The notes: generated by a model from the sequence alone, not told the origin. A stretch of 32,270 nt of DNA from an uncultured Bacilli bacterium (GCA_910585915.1 CAJUGF010000008.1:1-32270); one strand, 5' to 3'; numbered from the stretch's first letter, positions 12,353 through 21,133 are shown. Numbers and translations are program-made.

Positions 12353-13738
12353 ATGGATTATTTAACAGTAAAAGAGGCATCTATATTATGGAATATTAGT
12401 GAAAGAAGAATAGTTAATCTTTTAAATAACAACCGTATATCTGGTGCTTTTAAAACGGGTAGGAGGTGGAATATTCCTAAAGACACACGTAAACCTATTG
12501 ATAAAAGAACAAACTATGCTAAAGAACAAGATGATAGAAAAATTGTTGTAGTTGCTGGTATAAATTCTGAAATTGGTGTTGAACTTTCTAAAATATTACT
12601 TGAAAAAGGTTTTTATATTATAGGTTTGTATCAAGAAGGGAGCTTTGTTGATAAAGCTTTACAAAAAGAAAATATTAAATTACAACCTGTTGATTATTTT
12701 AAACGAGAAACTCTTATACAGGCAGTAAATGAGATAAAAAAAGATGTTTATGGCTTTATCTTTATGGAAATATTCTTTGAGCTTGAGGATTCTTTGGATT
12801 TTGATTATGACCAGTTTGAAAAAAGTTATCAAGTTAATTTATTTTCCGTTAATCTATTAGTTCGTGAAATTGTTAAAAGAATGAACTTTGAATCAAGTAT
12901 AGTTCTTGTTAATAGTATTGAGGCTTATCGTGGTTCTTTTGGAGCAAGCGCTTATGCCTCTGCTCAGGCTGCTAAAGAAAATTTAATGAAAACATTTGCT
13001 AATATTTATACAGAAATGTATGGAGTAAGAGTTAATTCTGTTGTTGCGGGTTGGATTGGTGGAGTAATGGAAACTGATGATACATTTAATAAAACAAAAG
13101 ATTCTATTCCAATGAAACGGCTTGGTTATCCACATGAAATAGCAGACGATATTTATTTAATGTTAACAAGACATAAATATTCTAATGGAACATCTTTAGT
13201 GTCTGATGGTGGATATTTATCATTTGATGAACAATCTAAAACAGAGGATTTAGATTCAGGAAAATTTTATCGTATTTTAGATAAGTTTTTTACAGAAACA
13301 AAAAAAGGCTCTGAAATGTGGATTATTTCGACAATGATGGACAATGAATGGAATGAAGACCCTGCTGAAAGAAAATTTATTCAAAGTAACTTTGACGCAG
13401 TTGATCGTGGAGTTAAAATGGAACGAATTTTTCTTTTTAGCAAAAAGAATTTAAACAAATATAAGAAAAATAAATATATTCAAAGATACTTATCTTGTAA
13501 TAAAATTAAAACAAACTTTGTAGATTTAGATTTAGTACAGGAAAGATATCCAGAGCTTTTGAAAGTTGTAAAAGAAGGATGGATAGGTATAGATAATTAT
13601 GCTCTTTTGGTAGATCTGCCTAGCGATGGAACATCTAGAGGATATGTAACTATGAATAAAAAAGAAATTGCCAAAGCTAAAGAATGCTTTAAAAAGTTAC
13701 ATAAATTAGCTGTCTCTTTAAAAGAAGTTATGAAATAA
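12353..13738 (+). CDS. HTH-SDR fusion regulator with inactive-looking SDR site and unknown C-terminal domain
   Basis: This is a 461-aa three-part protein. Residues 1-50 are an excisionase/MerR-type HTH (YLTVKEASILWNISERRI to GRRWNIPKD). Residues about 62-290 are a short-chain dehydrogenase fold: nucleotide loop VVVAGINSEIG (66-75), Ser188 in VNSIEAY, Tyr201 in ASAYASAQAAKEN, and the C-terminal SDR phrase NGTSLVSDGGYLS. The catalytic YxxxK reads YASAQ, so Lys is replaced by Gln205. Residues about 300-461 form a domain I do not recognise (SEMWIISTMMDNEW, FDAVDRGVKMERIFLF). I infer a DNA-binding sensor of NAD(P) or a related ligand. GGGTG lies 6 bases before the ATG; the GTG at 12344 overlaps that site. 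It is flanked by direct repeats, so transfer is likely. Confidence 0.8.
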   Translation: MDYLTVKEASILWNISERRIVNLLNNNRISGAFKTGRRWNIPKDTRKPIDKRTNYAKEQDDRKIVVVAGINSEIGVELSKILLEKGFYIIGLYQEGSFVDKALQKENIKLQPVDYFKRETLIQAVNEIKKDVYGFIFMEIFFELEDSLDFDYDQFEKSYQVNLFSVNLLVREIVKRMNFESSIVLVNSIEAYRGSFGASAYASAQAAKENLMKTFANIYTEMYGVRVNSVVAGWIGGVMETDDTFNKTKDSIPMKRLGYPHEIADDIYLMLTRHKYSNGTSLVSDGGYLSFDEQSKTEDLDSGKFYRILDKFFTETKKGSEMWIISTMMDNEWNEDPAERKFIQSNFDAVDRGVKMERIFLFSKKNLNKYKKNKYIQRYLSCNKIKTNFVDLDLVQERYPELLKVVKEGWIGIDNYALLVDLPSDGTSRGYVTMNKKEIAKAKECFKKLHKLAVSLKEVMK

Positions 13739-13746
13739 TTAATTAA

Positions 13747-13884
13747 AATAGGTTAGTTATTGATTACACAAATGAATTAAATAGTTATATTGATAGAGTT
13801 AAACCAGAAGAAATATTACACAATTTATTGACACCAATAGCGGAAGATTTGGACACGAATTTAATGATTAATAGATATGTATAA
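13747..13884 (+). pseudogene. ORF fragment without start
   Basis: An open stretch directly after the HTH-SDR gene reads DYTNELNSYIDRVKPEEILH then NLLTPIAEDLDTNLMINRYV before a TAA. It has protein-like composition but no ATG near its beginning and no ribosome-binding site except a weak AGG before ATT at 13759. I see it as a remnant of a longer gene or a very small protein. It contains GGACACGAAT at 13851-13860, which is shared with nearby repeats. Confidence 0.35.
13851..13860 (-). repeat. Short inverted copy of the dispersed repeat core
   Basis: GGACACGAAT is the reverse complement of the ATTCGTGTCC end of the dispersed repeat. Here it falls inside the ORF fragment, so it may be chance. Confidence 0.4.
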
Positions 13885-13914
13885 AAAATAGTAAAAATGA
13901 TAAAAATAATTCGA

Positions 13915-13944
13915 GGGAACATACAGGTGTTTCCTTGTTTTGTT
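13915..13944 (+). terminator. Terminator closing the HTH-SDR module
   Basis: GGGAACA (13915-13921) and TGTTTCC (13928-13934) form a 7-bp stem with one G-T pair, followed by TTGTTTTGTTTT. Confidence 0.7.
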
Positions 13945-14018
13945 TTAAAATAAGTGTTAAAATATATTATTAGAAATTGGCTTGTATCATATAGTGTTAT
14001 TTAGTATCATTTAGTAAA

Positions 14019-14052
14019 TTTGTGGCCGACATTCGTGTCCAAGCAAAAAAGT
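14019..14052 (+). repeat. Dispersed repeat, copy 3
   Basis: Begins TTTGTGGCCGACATTCGTG with an AAGCAAAAAAGT tail. It is in the same orientation as copies 1 and 2, so the HTH-SDR gene is bracketed by direct repeats about 2 kb apart. In one frame it encodes LVNLWPTFVSKQKS. Confidence 0.75.
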
Positions 14053-14080
14053 CAGATTTTGAAGCACTAAAAATTAGTCA

Positions 14081-14111
14081 GGACACGAATTTTTGAATTT
14101 TGGACACGAAT
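14081..14111 (-). repeat. Two inverted GGACACGAAT copies upstream of uvrB
   Basis: GGACACGAAT occurs at 14081-14090 and 14102-14111, both inverted relative to copy 3. They lie 37-67 bases before the uvrB start, in the only space available for its promoter, so they may act as regulatory sites. Confidence 0.5.
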
Positions 14112-14147
14112 ATTCTGGCTGACTGTAGTCATAACAAGGAGGAAATA

Positions 14148-16097
14148 ATGTTTAACTTAGTATCAAAATTTAGACCAAACGGAGATCAACCACAAGCGAT
14201 AGATAAGTTAGTGGAGGGAATACGAGGTGGTAAAAAAGAGCAGATTTTACTGGGTGCAACAGGAACTGGAAAGACTTTCACAATCGCAAATGTTATAGCC
14301 AAAACGAATAAACCGACACTTGTTTTAGCGCATAATAAAACACTTGCTGGACAACTTTATGCAGAACTTAAGGAGATATTCCCCGAGAATCATGTTGAAT
14401 ATTTTGTCTCGTATTATGATTATTATCAGCCTGAAGCATACGTACCAAGTAGTGATACCTATATTGAAAAAGATTCCTCAATTAATGATGAAATAGATGA
14501 GTTAAGGCATGCAGCAACCAGTGCTCTAATAAATTATAATGATGTAATAGTAGTATCAAGTGTCTCTTGCATTTATGGTATTGGAGAAAAAGAAGAATAT
14601 CAGAATAAAATGTTAATTCTAAATTTACATGATCAAGTGAAAAGAAACACAATTATCAACAAACTAATTGACATGACCTACGAGCGAAGCGATATTGACT
14701 TCCATCGTGGAACATTTCGCGTGAGGGGTGATATCATTGATATTATTCCAGTAAATGAACATGCATATGGAATTAGAGTAGAACTTTTTGGTGACGATGT
14801 TGATCGTATTTGTACCTTTGATCCAGTAACTGGGGCTATTATTGCTGAGAAAAGAAGTATCACTATTTCACCAGCAAGTCACTTTGTGACAAGTAATGAG
14901 AAAATGCAAGAGGCTATCAGAAGAATCGAAGAAGAATTAAAAAATCGTTTAGAAGAGTTAAAAAGCCAAAATAAACTATTAGAAGAACAACGACTTAGAG
15001 AACGAACCAATTATGATTTAGAAATGTTAAAAGAAACAGGATTTTGTAGTGGTGTTGAAAATTATTCAAGACATTTAGCATTAAGAGGAGAGGGAGAAAC
15101 ACCAACATGTTTAATTGATTTTTTTCCGAAAGACTTTCTGCTAGTAGTGGATGAGTCCCATGTCACATTACCTCAAGTACGAGGAATGTATAATGGAGAC
15201 CGTATGCGAAAACAAACACTCGTAGATTATGGCTTTCGCTTACCAAGTGCTCTAGATAATCGTCCATTAAAATTTCAAGAATTTGAAAATAAAATAAATC
15301 AAGCCATATATGTATCAGCTACTCCAGGAGATTATGAAATGGAAAAGTTGAAAGGAGAAGTAGTAGAACAAGTAATTCGACCAACAGGACTTTTAGATCC
15401 AACCATCGAAATAAAACCATCTGAAGGTCAAATTGACGACATCATTAGTGAAATAAACAAAAGAAAAGAAAAAAACGAAAGAGTATTAATTACCACCTTA
15501 ACTATTCGAATGAGTGAAGAACTTACTAATTATTTAAAAGAAATGAACATTAAAGTAGCTTATCTACACAATGAAGTAAAAACTTTAGAACGACTAAAAA
15601 TTATTCAAGAATTAAGAAAAGGAGTCTATGATTGTGTAGTTGGTATAAACCTTTTAAGAGAAGGGATTGATATTCCAGAAGTAAGCTTAATTTGTATTTT
15701 GGATGCTGACAAACAAGGATTCTTAAGAAGCAGTAGAAGTTTAATTCAAACAATTGGACGTTGTGCAAGAAATGCGAGTGGACATGTAATCATGTATGCA
15801 GATCAAATCTCTGAAGCTATGCAAATTGCTATCGATGAAACGAAAAGAAGACGCAAAATTCAAGAAAAATATAACGAAGAACATAATATCATTCCTAAAA
15901 CCATTATAAAAGAAATAAAAGAAATCGTAACCAATGATATTAAGAAAGACAAAAAAGAAATGAAAATGAGTAAAAAAGAAAAAATGGATATGGTTTCTAA
16001 AGTAGAAGAAGAAATGAAATTGGCAGCTAAGAACTTAGATTTTGAAAGAGCAATGGAATTACGAGATATTTTATTTGAAATGAAAAGCGAAAATTAA
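14148..16097 (+). CDS. uvrB: UvrB, excinuclease ABC subunit B
   Basis: This 649-aa protein is the damage-verification helicase-like subunit of nucleotide excision repair; it is loaded by UvrA and recruits UvrC. Visible features are Walker A GATGTGKT (36-43), the beta-hairpin YYDYYQPEAYVP that clamps DNA, the DESH box in VVDESHVTLPQ, the helicase motif TIGRCARNASG, and the C-terminal UVR domain (VEEEMKLAAKNLDFERAMEL) that contacts UvrC. The length is normal. The ATG at 14148 follows AAGGAGG by 6 bases; an upstream in-frame extension begins in repeat DNA and is not credible. uvrA lies 5 kb downstream instead of adjacent, with other genes between. Confidence 0.97.
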   Translation: MFNLVSKFRPNGDQPQAIDKLVEGIRGGKKEQILLGATGTGKTFTIANVIAKTNKPTLVLAHNKTLAGQLYAELKEIFPENHVEYFVSYYDYYQPEAYVPSSDTYIEKDSSINDEIDELRHAATSALINYNDVIVVSSVSCIYGIGEKEEYQNKMLILNLHDQVKRNTIINKLIDMTYERSDIDFHRGTFRVRGDIIDIIPVNEHAYGIRVELFGDDVDRICTFDPVTGAIIAEKRSITISPASHFVTSNEKMQEAIRRIEEELKNRLEELKSQNKLLEEQRLRERTNYDLEMLKETGFCSGVENYSRHLALRGEGETPTCLIDFFPKDFLLVVDESHVTLPQVRGMYNGDRMRKQTLVDYGFRLPSALDNRPLKFQEFENKINQAIYVSATPGDYEMEKLKGEVVEQVIRPTGLLDPTIEIKPSEGQIDDIISEINKRKEKNERVLITTLTIRMSEELTNYLKEMNIKVAYLHNEVKTLERLKIIQELRKGVYDCVVGINLLREGIDIPEVSLICILDADKQGFLRSSRSLIQTIGRCARNASGHVIMYADQISEAMQIAIDETKRRRKIQEKYNEEHNIIPKTIIKEIKEIVTNDIKKDKKEMKMSKKEKMDMVSKVEEEMKLAAKNLDFERAMELRDILFEMKSEN

Positions 16098-16109
16098 ATT
16101 TTCGCTTTT
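16083..16109. terminator. Hairpin overlapping the uvrB stop codon
   Basis: AAAAGCGAAAATT (16083-16095) and AATTTTCGCTTTT (16097-16109) form a long perfect stem. The TAA is in the tip, and T-rich ends serve both strands. It separates uvrB from the convergent gene. Confidence 0.75.
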
Positions 16110-16125
16110 AAGATCTAAAAAATGG

Positions 16126-16815
16126 CTAAGTTGAAATACTTTTTGCAAGTTTTATAATTTGATTTTCAGAAGGATTAAGAGAGTTGTAAATATTAATTCG
16201 GATACCTGTTTCTAGAAAAATGTTATCGTAAATCGATTCTAAAACAGATGAATCATTTACCAAACTTAAAAAAGATTTAAAAGAAGCTGCTATTAAATTA
16301 TAACTTTGACATTGAAAGCAAATTTGTTTTAAAACATAAAGCCAATGCTTAGCAGGAGCTAAATAGTTCCATATATCCTCTTGATAAACAGGATTTTTCA
16401 TTAATGTGTCTAAAACGAGTTGCTTAGGAATACTATTCACTAAAATCATTTTTTGCATTAATGATTCCCCAACAAAATATTTGGTAGCTATTAAAAGTTC
16501 TTCAATTATCTCATTAAGTAAAAATGGTTCAACATTTTGATATTGTTCCTCAGCTACCCAAAAAGCCGTTTCAGGTTTGGCTTGAAATAATTGTACCATT
16601 TCATCAGTAGATGAAAAGGAAGTAATAAATGCATATAAATGATTTAGATTTAGATTTTCTCTCCATTCACTATAAAAATAGTAATACTTACAAAAATCAA
16701 GACACGCCAAATTCCAAAATTGATATGGATTTTTTAATACATAAGAAGAATCTGAGAAATCCTCCAAATGTGCAATAATCTTTGAACGATTATGATCAAT
16801 ATAAAATTTATTCAT
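16126..16815 (-). CDS. Unknown 229-aa soluble protein
   Basis: This protein is mostly helical, rich in aromatic residues and Leu, with no signal peptide or membrane helix. I do not recognise the family. The start at 16815 (MNKFYIDHN) is chosen because GGGGG lies 5 bases upstream; the ATGs at 16848 and 16845 lie before that site. The gene is single, on the opposite strand to its core neighbours and convergent with uvrB. Phrases such as FWNLACLDFCKYYYFY, WRENLNLNHLY and DIWNYLAPAKHWLYVLKQIC may help a profile search. Confidence 0.75.
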   Translation of the reverse strand: MNKFYIDHNRSKIIAHLEDFSDSSYVLKNPYQFWNLACLDFCKYYYFYSEWRENLNLNHLYAFITSFSSTDEMVQLFQAKPETAFWVAEEQYQNVEPFLLNEIIEELLIATKYFVGESLMQKMILVNSIPKQLVLDTLMKNPVYQEDIWNYLAPAKHWLYVLKQICFQCQSYNLIAASFKSFLSLVNDSSVLESIYDNIFLETGIRINIYNSLNPSENQIIKLAKSIST

Positions 16816-16942
16816 AAAAACCCCCAATGTCCGAAATTGTAACATCATTTCTGTAAAAAAGCTAGAGTTTCTTTAAAAGAATAAAAAAATCAATTGAATA
16901 TGATAAAAAATAGAATAAAATCTAACTTTTTGAAAGAAGTCG

Positions 16943-16951
16943 TGCTATAAT
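16943..16951 (+). promoter_or_regulatory. Extended -10 promoter of the pyrophosphatase gene
   Basis: TGCTATAAT is a near-perfect extended -10 element 25 bases upstream of the start codon at 16977; the -35 region is weak. Confidence 0.6.
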
Positions 16952-16976
16952 TATGAAGCAAATGGAGGAATATTTT

Positions 16977-18599
16977 ATGGATACAATCTATATATTTGGA
17001 CATCGCAATCCTGATACTGATAGCGTTTGTTCAAGTATTGCCTTATCTTATTTGAAGAATAAATTAGGTGAAAATACTGTACCAAGAGTTCTTGGACACA
17101 TTAATAAAGAAAGTAAGTTTGTTTTAGACTATTTTAAAGTGAAAGAACCAGAGTATTTAAATGATGTAAAAGTACAATTAAGAAACATAGCTTACACAAA
17201 AAATGTTTCTGTAGAAGAAGAAACATCCGTTATTAATGCTATGCATTACATGCAAGCAAATGGTGCGAGAGCACTCCCAATCGTAAATGCACAAAAAGAA
17301 TTGACTGGCTTTTTGACCTTAAAAGAAATAGCCACCTTATTCATTAACGGATTAAAAGAACAATTAGATAGTTCTTACGAAAATATTTTAAATGCCTTAA
17401 ACGGAAAAGAAGTTTTACGTTTTGATGATGAAATTAAAGGAAATGTATTAGTGGGAGGCTATCAAAGCCAAACATTCCAAGATGAAGTAAAACTAACTCC
17501 AAATAACATTTTGCTAATAGGAGATCGTTATAAAGTATTAAAATATGCAATTGAATCCAAAGTAAAATTAATTATTATGACTGGAAATCATGAAATAGCC
17601 AAAGATTTATTAGAAGAAGCCAGAAAGAATAAAGTTAACATTATTATGACCCCAATGGATACATATCATACTGGAAATGCTATTACATATAGTAACTACG
17701 TAAAAACAATTATCGTAAATAGAACCCCTGTGACTTGTAACTATTTAGATTATCGTACAGAGTTTATTGAAATGGCAAATAAAATTGGACACACTAACTA
17801 TCCAGTAATTAATAAAAAGAATGAATGTCTTGGATTAATTAAAGTTACTGATGTCGATAAATATAGTAAGCAAAAAGTTATTTTAGTAGATCACAACAAC
17901 CTAGCTCAAAGTGTTCCAGGTATTGAAGAAGCTGAAATTGCAGAAATTATTGATCATCACAATTTAGGAGCTATAGGAACCTCTGTTCCGATTAATTTTC
18001 GTTCAATGCCAGTAGGCTGTACATGTACCATTATTTATAAAATGTTTATTGAATACAATGTTGAAATTCCAAAAGATATGGCAGGATTAATGCTATCAGC
18101 CATTTTATCTGATACCTTAATTTTCAGAAGTCCAACTACTACTGAAGAAGACAAGAAAGCTGTCGAAGCTTTATCAAAAATCGTTGGAATTGATATTGAA
18201 GAATATGGACGTCAAATGTTAACTGAAGCTAGCTCCATCAAAGGAATGAGTATTGAGGATGTCTTCTTTCAAGATTTCAAGTCATACAAAGTTGGAAGCA
18301 CTACATTGGGAATCAGTCAAATCACCACCATGGATTACGAATCAATTAAAAGCAACATGGATGATTATATTAAAAAATTAAATGAAATAGCTAAAGGAGA
18401 GTATGGTGTCGTAACACTATTCATTACAGATGTTATAAATAATGGTTCTTACGTATTATTTAATACAGACTCTAAAGAAATTGTTAGAGATGCTTTTAAC
18501 ATCGAAGATTTAGAAGAAGGAACTTTTATTAAAGACTTAGTATCAAGAAAAAAACAGATGTTGCCAAACATTATGAACATTTTAGAAAAAAAAATATAG
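16977..18599 (+). CDS. ppaC: Manganese-dependent inorganic pyrophosphatase with CBS and DRTGG regulatory domains
   Basis: This 540-aa family II pyrophosphatase hydrolyses pyrophosphate to phosphate, pulling biosynthetic reactions forward. The DHH domain begins with GHRNPDTDSVCSS (metal-binding His9, Asp13, Asp15) and resumes with VDHNNLAQSVPG and IIDHHNLG. The C-terminal DHHA2 domain contains the active-site region IFRSPTTTEEDKKA. About 240 residues are inserted between the two parts of the DHH domain: CBS motif 1 (about 72-120), a DRTGG-like domain (about 180-245) and CBS motif 2 (about 250-300). This CBS-PPase type is regulated by adenine nucleotides and diadenosine polyphosphates. GGAGG is 8 bases before the ATG at 16977, so the upstream start at 16953 is rejected. 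Confidence 0.95.
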   Translation: MDTIYIFGHRNPDTDSVCSSIALSYLKNKLGENTVPRVLGHINKESKFVLDYFKVKEPEYLNDVKVQLRNIAYTKNVSVEEETSVINAMHYMQANGARALPIVNAQKELTGFLTLKEIATLFINGLKEQLDSSYENILNALNGKEVLRFDDEIKGNVLVGGYQSQTFQDEVKLTPNNILLIGDRYKVLKYAIESKVKLIIMTGNHEIAKDLLEEARKNKVNIIMTPMDTYHTGNAITYSNYVKTIIVNRTPVTCNYLDYRTEFIEMANKIGHTNYPVINKKNECLGLIKVTDVDKYSKQKVILVDHNNLAQSVPGIEEAEIAEIIDHHNLGAIGTSVPINFRSMPVGCTCTIIYKMFIEYNVEIPKDMAGLMLSAILSDTLIFRSPTTTEEDKKAVEALSKIVGIDIEEYGRQMLTEASSIKGMSIEDVFFQDFKSYKVGSTTLGISQITTMDYESIKSNMDDYIKKLNEIAKGEYGVVTLFITDVINNGSYVLFNTDSKEIVRDAFNIEDLEEGTFIKDLVSRKKQMLPNIMNILEKKI

Positions 18600-18604
18600 A
18601 CTCA

Positions 18605-18635
18605 AGGTTGTAACTCCAAAGTTACAATCTTTTTT
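18605..18635 (+). terminator. Terminator after ppaC
   Basis: AGGTTGTAACT (18605-18615) and AGTTACAATCT (18620-18630) form an 11-bp stem with one G-T pair and a 4-base loop, followed by TTTTT. Confidence 0.85.
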
Positions 18636-18694
18636 GCAAAGATACTTACAAATTTAAAAAAATAGATAAAATAGTGGCAAAGGAAAGTGTTAAT

Positions 18695-19099
18695 ATGCTT
18701 TATAAAATATATGGAAAAACATCCAAAATATGGAAGTTAGTTGAAGAAAAGAAAAATAAAAAGGATTATCTACAATTCATTAAAGAAGCGGCAGCTTTAT
18801 ATCCAAACATATTAGTAATTCAACATAACGAAAGGCAACAAATTGATGAAGTGGTAGCTTTTCAGTTACAACAGGAAAAATTAGACTTTTTTAAAATATA
18901 TGTTAGTACTAAAAAAGATTGGTATTATCTAGCAACGATTTATCAAGAAAAAGGCTTAAAAAAGTTTATTTCTAAGATAAATAAGTCGTTATATGATAGA
19001 ATAATGGTAATCTATCATGATGCCACCCTAAACTCTGATGAACTTTACATGATGCAATATCTAGACTCTGGAAAAAGGAGAATAAGAAAAAAGGATTGA
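18695..19099 (+). CDS. Unknown 134-aa basic protein
   Basis: This soluble protein is rich in Lys and Tyr and ends in GKRRIRKKD. I recognise no family. The start at 18695 is preferred because AAGGAAAG lies about 9 bases upstream; the in-frame GTG at 18674 would precede that site. It is followed after 42 bases by the short-chain dehydrogenase gene with no terminator between, so the two are probably co-transcribed. The basic tail could bind nucleic acid, but nothing else supports that. Confidence 0.7.
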   Translation: MLYKIYGKTSKIWKLVEEKKNKKDYLQFIKEAAALYPNILVIQHNERQQIDEVVAFQLQQEKLDFFKIYVSTKKDWYYLATIYQEKGLKKFISKINKSLYDRIMVIYHDATLNSDELYMMQYLDSGKRRIRKKD

Positions 19100-19141
19100 A
19101 AATTGAAAAAGGTGTCAAAATAATAAAAAGAGGTGACACTT

Positions 19142-19885
19142 ATGTTAGCATTAATAACAGGAGCCAGCAGTGGAATAGGAAAAGAAATGGCTTACTACTT
19201 ATCAACATTAGGATATGACTTAATTCTAATAGCACGCAGAAAAGAAAAATTAGAAAAGATTCAAAAGGACATAAAAACGAATGTAACTATTATTTCAATG
19301 GATTTATTAGAAGAGAAAAATGTCTTTATTTTATATGAAAAAGTCAAAGACTATCCAATTGATTTTTTGATTAACAATGCAGGCTTTGGACTATTTGGTG
19401 ATTTTGCGGAAACTGATTTAAATCGTGAATTAGAAATGATCAATTTAAATATAAAAACCTATCATATTTTAACAAAACTTTTTTTAAAAGATTTTGTTAA
19501 AAAAAATAAAGGACGCATTTTAAATGTAGCTTCTGCAGCAGGCTTTTTAGCGGGACCAAGATTAAGTACTTACTATGCCACTAAAAATTATATTGCAAAG
19601 TTAAGCATAGGTATTTATGAAGAATTAAGAAAAAAGAAGAGCAATGTTCAAATAAGCATCCTTTGTCCAGGGCCAGTAGCTACTGAATTTGCGAAAAGAG
19701 CAAAAGGAGAGTTCTTGATTGCAGAAGAAAGTGCCAAAAAAGTGGCTAAATATGGTATTGACAAGGCTTTAAAAAATAAATTAATCATTATCCCAGATAT
19801 TTTCACAAAAGTTGGCATTTTTTTCAATCGTTTTATCTCATGGAAGCTTTCTGCAAGAATTACTTATCACATAGAGAAAAAATAA
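19142..19885 (+). CDS. Short-chain dehydrogenase/reductase
   Basis: This 247-aa classical SDR uses NAD(P). The N-terminal TGASSGIGKEMA is the dinucleotide-binding loop, LINNAG is the conserved structural motif, and the active site has Ser in VASAAGFL and YATKN (YxxxK, intact here). The CPGPVATEF loop follows. The substrate is unknown. It resembles the general DltE/YqjQ-like group of membrane-proximal SDRs, and a hydrophobic C-terminal stretch (IFTKVGIFFNRFISWKL) may touch the membrane. The ATG at 19142 follows GAGGTG; the GTG at 19133 overlaps that site. The intact Lys contrasts with the HTH-SDR fusion at 12353. Confidence 0.9.
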   Translation: MLALITGASSGIGKEMAYYLSTLGYDLILIARRKEKLEKIQKDIKTNVTIISMDLLEEKNVFILYEKVKDYPIDFLINNAGFGLFGDFAETDLNRELEMINLNIKTYHILTKLFLKDFVKKNKGRILNVASAAGFLAGPRLSTYYATKNYIAKLSIGIYEELRKKKSNVQISILCPGPVATEFAKRAKGEFLIAEESAKKVAKYGIDKALKNKLIIIPDIFTKVGIFFNRFISWKLSARITYHIEKK

Positions 19886-19969
19886 AATCATAATAATTTG
19901 CAGACTTAACAATGTTTTTTGCCTTTATTTTATGATAAAATACTGACTATGAATATTTGAGGTGAAAAA

Positions 19970-21133
19970 ATGCAAAGTAAAAAAGGAATTTATCTAATCG
20001 CTGGTTTAATTAGCACCATTTTAATTTTTTTCTTTATTTTATTTTTTGTTCATGAAAACACATTAGAAAATGGTATTTTATTTACTGTTTCATTTGAATA
20101 TGAAGACGGAAAAGATATTAAATACAATTTCTATAATCAAAATGGAAAAATTGAAAAAGAAGAAAACGAAAATAAATTTCTTTTAAAAAAAACCGATTAT
20201 AATTCAGTAAAATTATTAAGAAAGATTACAAAAAAATTAAAAGAATCAAAAAATCCATGGAAGGAAGAGGGCATATCTATTTATAATGGTCAAAACAAAA
20301 GATATTACTTAATTCCATATCAAAGTGAAGCTGCCATCGAACTTTCAAATTATATTATTGATGGTTACATCCATGCTGAATTAAATAGAACGACTCAAAA
20401 AGTATATAACGAAATCTATATGTATATAGATCAAAATAATACCTATAAATATACAAAAGATGGGAATCAAGAAAATATCATTCATACCTATTCTTGTGAA
20501 AGTGACAATTGTGAAATGATTGCAGTAGCCGAGCAGAAAAGAGAGGCTATTCTTTTCGACAATAAGTATTACTTTTATAATTATGAATCAAATCAAAAAG
20601 ATTTGATTGAAGTAGAATTTGATATTAAAAGAGCTAAGATTTTAAATTGGAATGATCAAACATTAGGAATAGAGTTAAAAAATGAAAAGTTAGAAACCAT
20701 TTATTATGATTTAAAACGAAAGAGAGCATTACCAAAAGAAGAAAAAATGCAATATAGCATAGTGAATGAAGATTTGATTTTAAAAAATAAGCAAAAGGGT
20801 GTTACCAATGAGCTTGAACTATATGATCTTCAAAATGACAAAATTATTTGGAAAAAAGAAATGTCAGAAAAAGACAATCCAAAATGGACCCTATTAAAAA
20901 CAACTATGAAAGAACAAACAATTTACTTTTTGAAAAATGAAGGGGAAAAAACTGCCTATTATTATGTATTAGATGAAAAAGGAAATACCTTATTAAATAA
21001 TAAAAAATTAGAATTAGATGAGTCAGAAAAAATAATGATTTTTGAAAAAGATATTATCAAAGATGGAGAGGATCATTATCATGTTTATGATAAAAATGGC
21101 AATTTTTTAGAAACACTAGCAATATCATACTAA
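19970..21133 (+). CDS. Membrane-anchored extracellular protein, possibly beta-propeller-like
   Basis: This 387-aa protein has a helix at about residues 7-27 (IYLIAGLISTILIFFFILFF) followed by a long extracellular part. That part is full of short strand-like units (KYYFYNYESNQKDLIEVEF, ELYDLQNDKIIWKKEM, YYYVLDEKGNTLL, HYHVYDKNGNFLE), which look like repeated propeller blades or a PQQ/WD-like sensor. There are two Cys close together (YSCESDNCEM). No family is named. GAGGTG precedes the ATG and a strong terminator follows. Confidence 0.7.
   Translation: MQSKKGIYLIAGLISTILIFFFILFFVHENTLENGILFTVSFEYEDGKDIKYNFYNQNGKIEKEENENKFLLKKTDYNSVKLLRKITKKLKESKNPWKEEGISIYNGQNKRYYLIPYQSEAAIELSNYIIDGYIHAELNRTTQKVYNEIYMYIDQNNTYKYTKDGNQENIIHTYSCESDNCEMIAVAEQKREAILFDNKYYFYNYESNQKDLIEVEFDIKRAKILNWNDQTLGIELKNEKLETIYYDLKRKRALPKEEKMQYSIVNEDLILKNKQKGVTNELELYDLQNDKIIWKKEMSEKDNPKWTLLKTTMKEQTIYFLKNEGEKTAYYYVLDEKGNTLLNNKKLELDESEKIMIFEKDIIKDGEDHYHVYDKNGNFLETLAISY

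Noticed and set aside
14100..14147. Longer uvrB start in the repeat DNA
   Set aside because: The extra 16 residues come from repeat sequence and lie before the AAGGAGG site that fixes the start at 14148.
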